Below are positions 60,725 to 64,000 of a stretch of 64,000 bases of DNA, one piece after another. The notes beneath the pieces are model-generated. The model was given only the letters and a program-made list of their open reading frames with translations, searched no databases and was not told the origin of the DNA. Every line of letters begins with the position of its first letter. Positions within the stretch are counted from its first letter, which is position 1. The DNA comes from Motiliproteus sp965230735 (GTDB lineage Bacteria; Pseudomonadota; Gammaproteobacteria; Pseudomonadales; Balneatricaceae): contig NZ_OZ246016.1 in the NCBI RefSeq assembly GCF_965230735.1, forward strand, positions 1,116,001 through 1,180,000, read 5' to 3'. Both the position numbers and the translations under genes were made by a program.

Positions 60725-62455
60725 TTACATCCGCTCCATCACCTCGATACCCAGTAGTTCCAATCCGCTCTGTAGCACCTGGGCTGTGGAGTGGCTTAGG
60801 CGCAGGCGGCTGTCGCGGGTTTCGGTGGCAACATCGCTACGCAGCATCGGACAGGCTTCGTAGAACTTCATAAACAGGCTGGCCAGCTCGTAGAGGTAGT
60901 TGCACAGCTGGTGCGGGTAAGCATCCCGGGCCACCTGGTCGACCACTTCGCCGAACTGCAGCAGCTTCATCGCCAGCGCCTTCTCCTGCGGTTCGACCAG
61001 CTGAAGCGACGCTTCGAGTTGTTCCGGGCTGATTCCGGCCTTGCGGAAGATGCTCTGGATCCGGGTGTAGGCGTACTGCAGGTAAGGGGCGGTATTGCCT
61101 TCGAAACTGAGCATGCTGTCCCAGCTGAAGATGTAATCGTTGGTGCGGGTCTTGGCCAGGTCTGCGTATTTGACCGCGCCGATACCGATCTTACGGGCCG
61201 CGTCGGCCTGTTCGTCGGCACTCAGGTCCGACTCCTTGTCTTTCAGCAGTTGGGCGGCACGGACCACCGCTTCGTCGAGCAGCTCACCCAGCTTGACGGT
61301 GCCACCGCTGCGGGTTTTAAACGGCTTGCCGTCTTCGCCCATCATGGTGCCGAACGGGTGGTGCTCCAGCGAGCAGTGCTCGGTGGCGAAGCCGGCCTTG
61401 CGACCGACAGCGAACACCTGCTTCATGTGCAGCGACTGGCGCGCGTCGATAAAGTACAGCACCCGGTCGGCCTGCAGCTCCTGGCAGCGGTACTGCACCG
61501 CGGCCAGGTCGGTGGTGGCGTACAGGTAACCGCCGCCGGACTTCTGCACGATCATCGGCAGCGGGTTGCCCTCTTTGTCGGCCAGCTCGTCCAGGAATAC
61601 CACCTGGGCGCCCTGGTCCTCGACCGCCAGCTTCTGCTGCTGCAGGGTTTCGATGATGCCGGGCAGGGCGTCGTTGTAGGCGCTCTCGGCGTGGATATCA
61701 CTGTGCTTCAAGGTGACGTTGAGCTTGCTGTAGATCTCTTCGCTGTGGGCGACCGAGATGGCGATAAACTTGCGCCACATCGACAGTGCCGATTCTTCAC
61801 CGGCCTGCAGCTTGACCACGTTGTCACGGGCGCGGGCGGCGAACTCGGGCTCGTCGTCAAAGCGGACCTTGGCGGCACGGTAGAAGGCTTCCAGGTCGGC
61901 CAGGGCTACGCCGTCATCCAGCTCCTGCTGGTCCTGCAGATGGGTGATCAGCATGCCGAACTGGGTACCCCAGTCGCCGACGTGGTTCTGACGAATAATT
62001 TTGTGGCCCTGGGCTTCCAGCACCCGTGCCAGGGCATCGCCGATGATGGTCGAACGCAGGTGGCCGACGTGCATCTCTTTGGCCAGGTTGGGGGCCGAAT
62101 AGTCGATCACTACGGTCTGGGGTTGGTCGGCGGCTTCGATGCCCAGGCGATGTTGTTCCAGCTGGGTCACCTGATCGGCCAGCCAGCCGTTATCGAGGCT
62201 GATGTTGATAAAGCCGGGGCCCGCGATCTCGGTGCTGCTGGCGATGCCTTCCAGATCCAGCTGCTCGATGATCTTGGCGGCAAGTTCGCGAGGATTGGTC
62301 TTCATCGCCTTGGCTGCGCCCATGGCGCCGTTGGCCTGGTAATCACCGAATTGCGGGTTTTTGCTCGGTGCCACCATCGGCTGGCACTCGGCCGGGATAC
62401 CGGCGGCGGTCATCGCTTCGCGGACACGGTGGTTAAGCAGATCACGGATGTTCAT
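60725..62455 (-). CDS. argS: Arginyl-tRNA synthetase
   Basis: ArgS is a class I synthetase of 576 residues (577 in E. coli). The N-terminal Add1 domain is followed by the HIGH-type motif HVGHLRSTIIGD (about residue 123), and FKTRSGGTVKLGELL stands in the KMSKS region, which is degenerate in many ArgRS. The C-terminal anticodon-binding domain ends LELLGIEVMERM. It is first in a minus-strand unit with two small membrane proteins. Confidence 0.97.
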   Translation of the reverse strand: MNIRDLLNHRVREAMTAAGIPAECQPMVAPSKNPQFGDYQANGAMGAAKAMKTNPRELAAKIIEQLDLEGIASSTEIAGPGFINISLDNGWLADQVTQLEQHRLGIEAADQPQTVVIDYSAPNLAKEMHVGHLRSTIIGDALARVLEAQGHKIIRQNHVGDWGTQFGMLITHLQDQQELDDGVALADLEAFYRAAKVRFDDEPEFAARARDNVVKLQAGEESALSMWRKFIAISVAHSEEIYSKLNVTLKHSDIHAESAYNDALPGIIETLQQQKLAVEDQGAQVVFLDELADKEGNPLPMIVQKSGGGYLYATTDLAAVQYRCQELQADRVLYFIDARQSLHMKQVFAVGRKAGFATEHCSLEHHPFGTMMGEDGKPFKTRSGGTVKLGELLDEAVVRAAQLLKDKESDLSADEQADAARKIGIGAVKYADLAKTRTNDYIFSWDSMLSFEGNTAPYLQYAYTRIQSIFRKAGISPEQLEASLQLVEPQEKALAMKLLQFGEVVDQVARDAYPHQLCNYLYELASLFMKFYEACPMLRSDVATETRDSRLRLSHSTAQVLQSGLELLGIEVMERM

Positions 62456-62610
62456 GGAGGGCTGATACCTGTTTGGCGCTATGGGGTCCGGTTTCGAAAT
62501 GGCAAGTTTAGACTCGCCGTTTTGAAGCCGAACCCCCGGTTCGAAAAAGCCCGCTAGGATAGCCTAATTTGGCCATTTAAACCACTTGTAGAGCCCGCGC
62601 CGAGCCGGAC

Positions 62611-63531
62611 TCAGCGGGTTTCCAGGCAGTCCAGAAACTTACTCACCAGCGGACTCTGGAAACGTTGCTCCCGGGTAATGGCATAGAACCGGGTCTGGTA
62701 GCTGAACCGCTCAGGATGGAGTGGTCGAAGCTGTTGTTGCAGCCCCAGCGCCGAGACGTAGACTTCCGGGAGATATCCAAGAAAAGCACCGCTTCGGATC
62801 AGGCGCAGACGGGCTTCGATATGAGGCGCATAGGCCGGCAGCCGGGGGCGTTCCAGCTGATTGCGCAATTCCTGGGTGGCGCGGACTCTGGGAGTGCCGA
62901 TCAGCTTTTGCTGGTCCAATGCCTCGAAGTCGAGTTCGTTGTCGGGGCGCGAGTACCAGGGGTGTTGGCGGTCAGCATACAGGTGCATCTGTTCCTGCCC
63001 CAGCTGCTGCAACGACAGGTCGGAAACGGGGCGATCAAGGTAGCTGATACCCAGGCTCAGGCGTTCATCCCTGACGGCGCGAACGACCTCTTCGGCGGCC
63101 AGGGTATGAAGGTCGAGAAATACCTCCGGCGCGTCCCGGTTAAATCGCCCCAGGGCCTGGTTGATTCGATCGCCGATCGGGCCGAATAGGTTCTCGGCCA
63201 GTCCCAGGTGCAGGTCTCCCAGTAGGCGTTCGCGTCCATCGCGGATGCTGCCCTGAAACTGTTCGATGGCGGTCAGCAGCTGACCGATGGCGGTATAGAC
63301 CCGTTGACCCTGCTCGGTCAGGGCGAAGCCGCGTCTACCGCGCTGGCATAGACGCATCCCCAGGCGCAGCTCCAGATCGGCGAGGTAGTTGCTGATCGTC
63401 GACGCGGCAATGTTGAGGTCATCTTCGGCGGCGGCGATCCCGGCGTTGTCGGCCACCGCCTTGAATACCCGCAGCAGCTTCAGGTCGGTATCGGCCAGTT
63501 GGCCTGAAAGTGCGAGTTTTTGCTTGCCCAT
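62611..63531 (-). CDS. LysR-family transcriptional regulator
   Basis: This 306-residue LysR regulator has an N-terminal winged helix-turn-helix (about 14-75, ADNAGIAAAEDDLNIAASTISNYLADLE) and a substrate-binding domain (about 100-300). It is divergent from a guanidinobutyrase/agmatinase-family gene, the same setting as the GbuR/GpuR regulators of P. aeruginosa, so it probably activates that gene in response to a guanidino compound. Target and ligand are inferred from position. Confidence 0.85.
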   Translation of the reverse strand: MGKQKLALSGQLADTDLKLLRVFKAVADNAGIAAAEDDLNIAASTISNYLADLELRLGMRLCQRGRRGFALTEQGQRVYTAIGQLLTAIEQFQGSIRDGRERLLGDLHLGLAENLFGPIGDRINQALGRFNRDAPEVFLDLHTLAAEEVVRAVRDERLSLGISYLDRPVSDLSLQQLGQEQMHLYADRQHPWYSRPDNELDFEALDQQKLIGTPRVRATQELRNQLERPRLPAYAPHIEARLRLIRSGAFLGYLPEVYVSALGLQQQLRPLHPERFSYQTRFYAITREQRFQSPLVSKFLDCLETR

Positions 63532-63573
63532 GGCTTTGCTTAATCTATGTTTAAAGACAATACCTTTTTATAT

Positions 63574-63590
63574 CCAAAGCTATGGTTTGG
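63574..63590. promoter_or_regulatory. Candidate LysR operator in the divergent spacer
   Basis: CCAAA, seven bases, then TTTGG: an interrupted dyad in the 133-bp spacer between the LysR gene and the ureohydrolase gene, of LysR-box type. No confident -35/-10 pair was found beside it. Confidence 0.35.
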
Positions 63591-63664
63591 CAAATCATCG
63601 TTCTATCCCGCGTATTGTCGGTCTAGTCTGGGAGCAACCGTTACCCGTACAAGCCGGAGGCAAC

Positions 63665-64000
63665 ATGTCAGAGCAAGACAACCCAGAGATCAAAAACACC
63701 GACAAAACGCTTTATCAACCCCTGGGTGGCAATGAGATGCCCCGCTTTGGTGGGCCAGCCACCTTTATGCGGCTGCCTCCGGTGGAGCTGAGTCCGACGC
63801 TGGATGCGGCCTTTATCGGTGTGCCACTGGATATCGGCGTTTCCAACCGTCCCGGCGCGCGCCTGGGGCCGCGGGAGATCCGTGACGAGTCGCGGATGTT
63901 GCGTCCGTTCAATGTCTCCACCGGTGCGGACCCGTTCAACAGTCTCTGTGTGGGGGATATCGGTGATGTGCCGATCAACACCTTCAACCTGCAAAAGAGC
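63665..64000 (+). CDS. Ureohydrolase (guanidinobutyrase/agmatinase family), 5' part
   Basis: The first 112 codons of a SpeB/arginase-family manganese hydrolase are present; the gene runs past the right edge. The N-terminal QPLGGNEMPRFGG, then AAFIGVPLDIGVSNRPGAR and GPREIRDESRMLRP, closely follows P. aeruginosa GbuA (4-guanidinobutyrase). Agmatinase or guanidine hydrolase activity is also possible in this family. The metal-ligand motifs (GGDHS, DAHxD) would lie beyond the window. It is divergent from the LysR gene. Confidence 0.85.
   Translation, partial: MSEQDNPEIKNTDKTLYQPLGGNEMPRFGGPATFMRLPPVELSPTLDAAFIGVPLDIGVSNRPGARLGPREIRDESRMLRPFNVSTGADPFNSLCVGDIGDVPINTFNLQKS

Noticed and set aside
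62530..62550. CCGAACC/GGTTCG hairpin between argS and the LysR gene as a terminator
   Set aside because: No T-run follows on either strand in the required direction.
60911..62557. 548-codon open frame antisense to argS
   Set aside because: Shadow frame; argS is full length and fully conserved.

Overview
The window is a stretch of gammaproteobacterial chromosome, roughly 60% G+C by eye. Almost every gene is a core housekeeping gene. Gene order closely follows known Pseudomonas/Oceanospirillales synteny: trxA-rho-ubiD; hemCDXY divergent from argH; pepP-ubiH-ubiI beside zapA-6S RNA-ygfA; rppH-ptsP-TauE-lgt-thyA-folA; birA-coaX-SPOR-tRNAs-tuf-secE-nusG-rpl-rpo-str. EF-Tu is 407 residues with an insertion in the GTPase domain, and ThyA is of the 283-residue Vibrio-like type. 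A marine Oceanospirillales-type organism is therefore likely, but the genus cannot be named from the sequence alone. No prophage, insertion sequence or CRISPR array is visible.

Layout. 1-5,600: heat-shock/redox genes (hslR end, hslO, trxA), rho, ubiD and a Fre-like flavin reductase. 5,600-10,035: hemC-hemD-hemX-hemY on the minus strand. 10,300-13,400: argH, a GcvR-like ACT protein and an AEC exporter. 13,576-16,388: a coupled small membrane protein plus an SLC5-STAC-GAF receptor that lacks a kinase. 16,389-17,051: a gene-poor, A+T-richer gap with a possible 36-codon ORF. 17,052-18,524: ygfA, 6S RNA, zapA and a TIGR02449-type coiled coil (minus strand). 18,775-23,362: ygfB-pepP-ubiH-ubiI. 23,500-30,147: gcvH, rlmI, tas, a HAD phosphatase, rppH and ptsP. 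30,179-32,796: an orphan histidine kinase and an NRDE protein (minus strand). 32,905-40,206: TauE-like transporter, lgt, thyA, EamA, a YiiX-like hydrolase, folA, birA, coaX and a SPOR-like protein.

40,236-58,729 is the translation/transcription superlocus: tRNA-Thr, -Tyr, -Gly, -Thr, tuf, tRNA-Trp, secE, nusG, rplKAJL, rpoBC, rpsL, rpsG, fusA and a second tuf. Strong sigma-70 promoters with 17-bp spacers are visible before the tRNA-tuf unit, tRNA-Trp, folA and rpsL. A 6S RNA promoter is also clear, and an L10 autoregulatory leader precedes rplJ. The tuf copies differ at 1 position in about 920 bp, then at 31 positions in the last 276 bp, a sharp gene-conversion boundary.

After the second tuf a strong terminator ends the unit. 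The next gene is a secreted cysteine-rich metalloprotease-like protein rather than rpsJ of the S10 operon. The end of the window holds a frameshifted lipoprotein remnant, VanZ-like and membrane genes downstream of argS, a LysR regulator, and the start of a divergent guanidinobutyrase/agmatinase-family gene.

The most unusual items are the CbrX/CbrA-like transporter-receptor with a Cys/His-rich GAF domain and no kinase, the tuf conversion tract, the tuf terminator whose loop contains the tRNA-Trp -10 box, and the metalloprotease-like gene placed after tuf.
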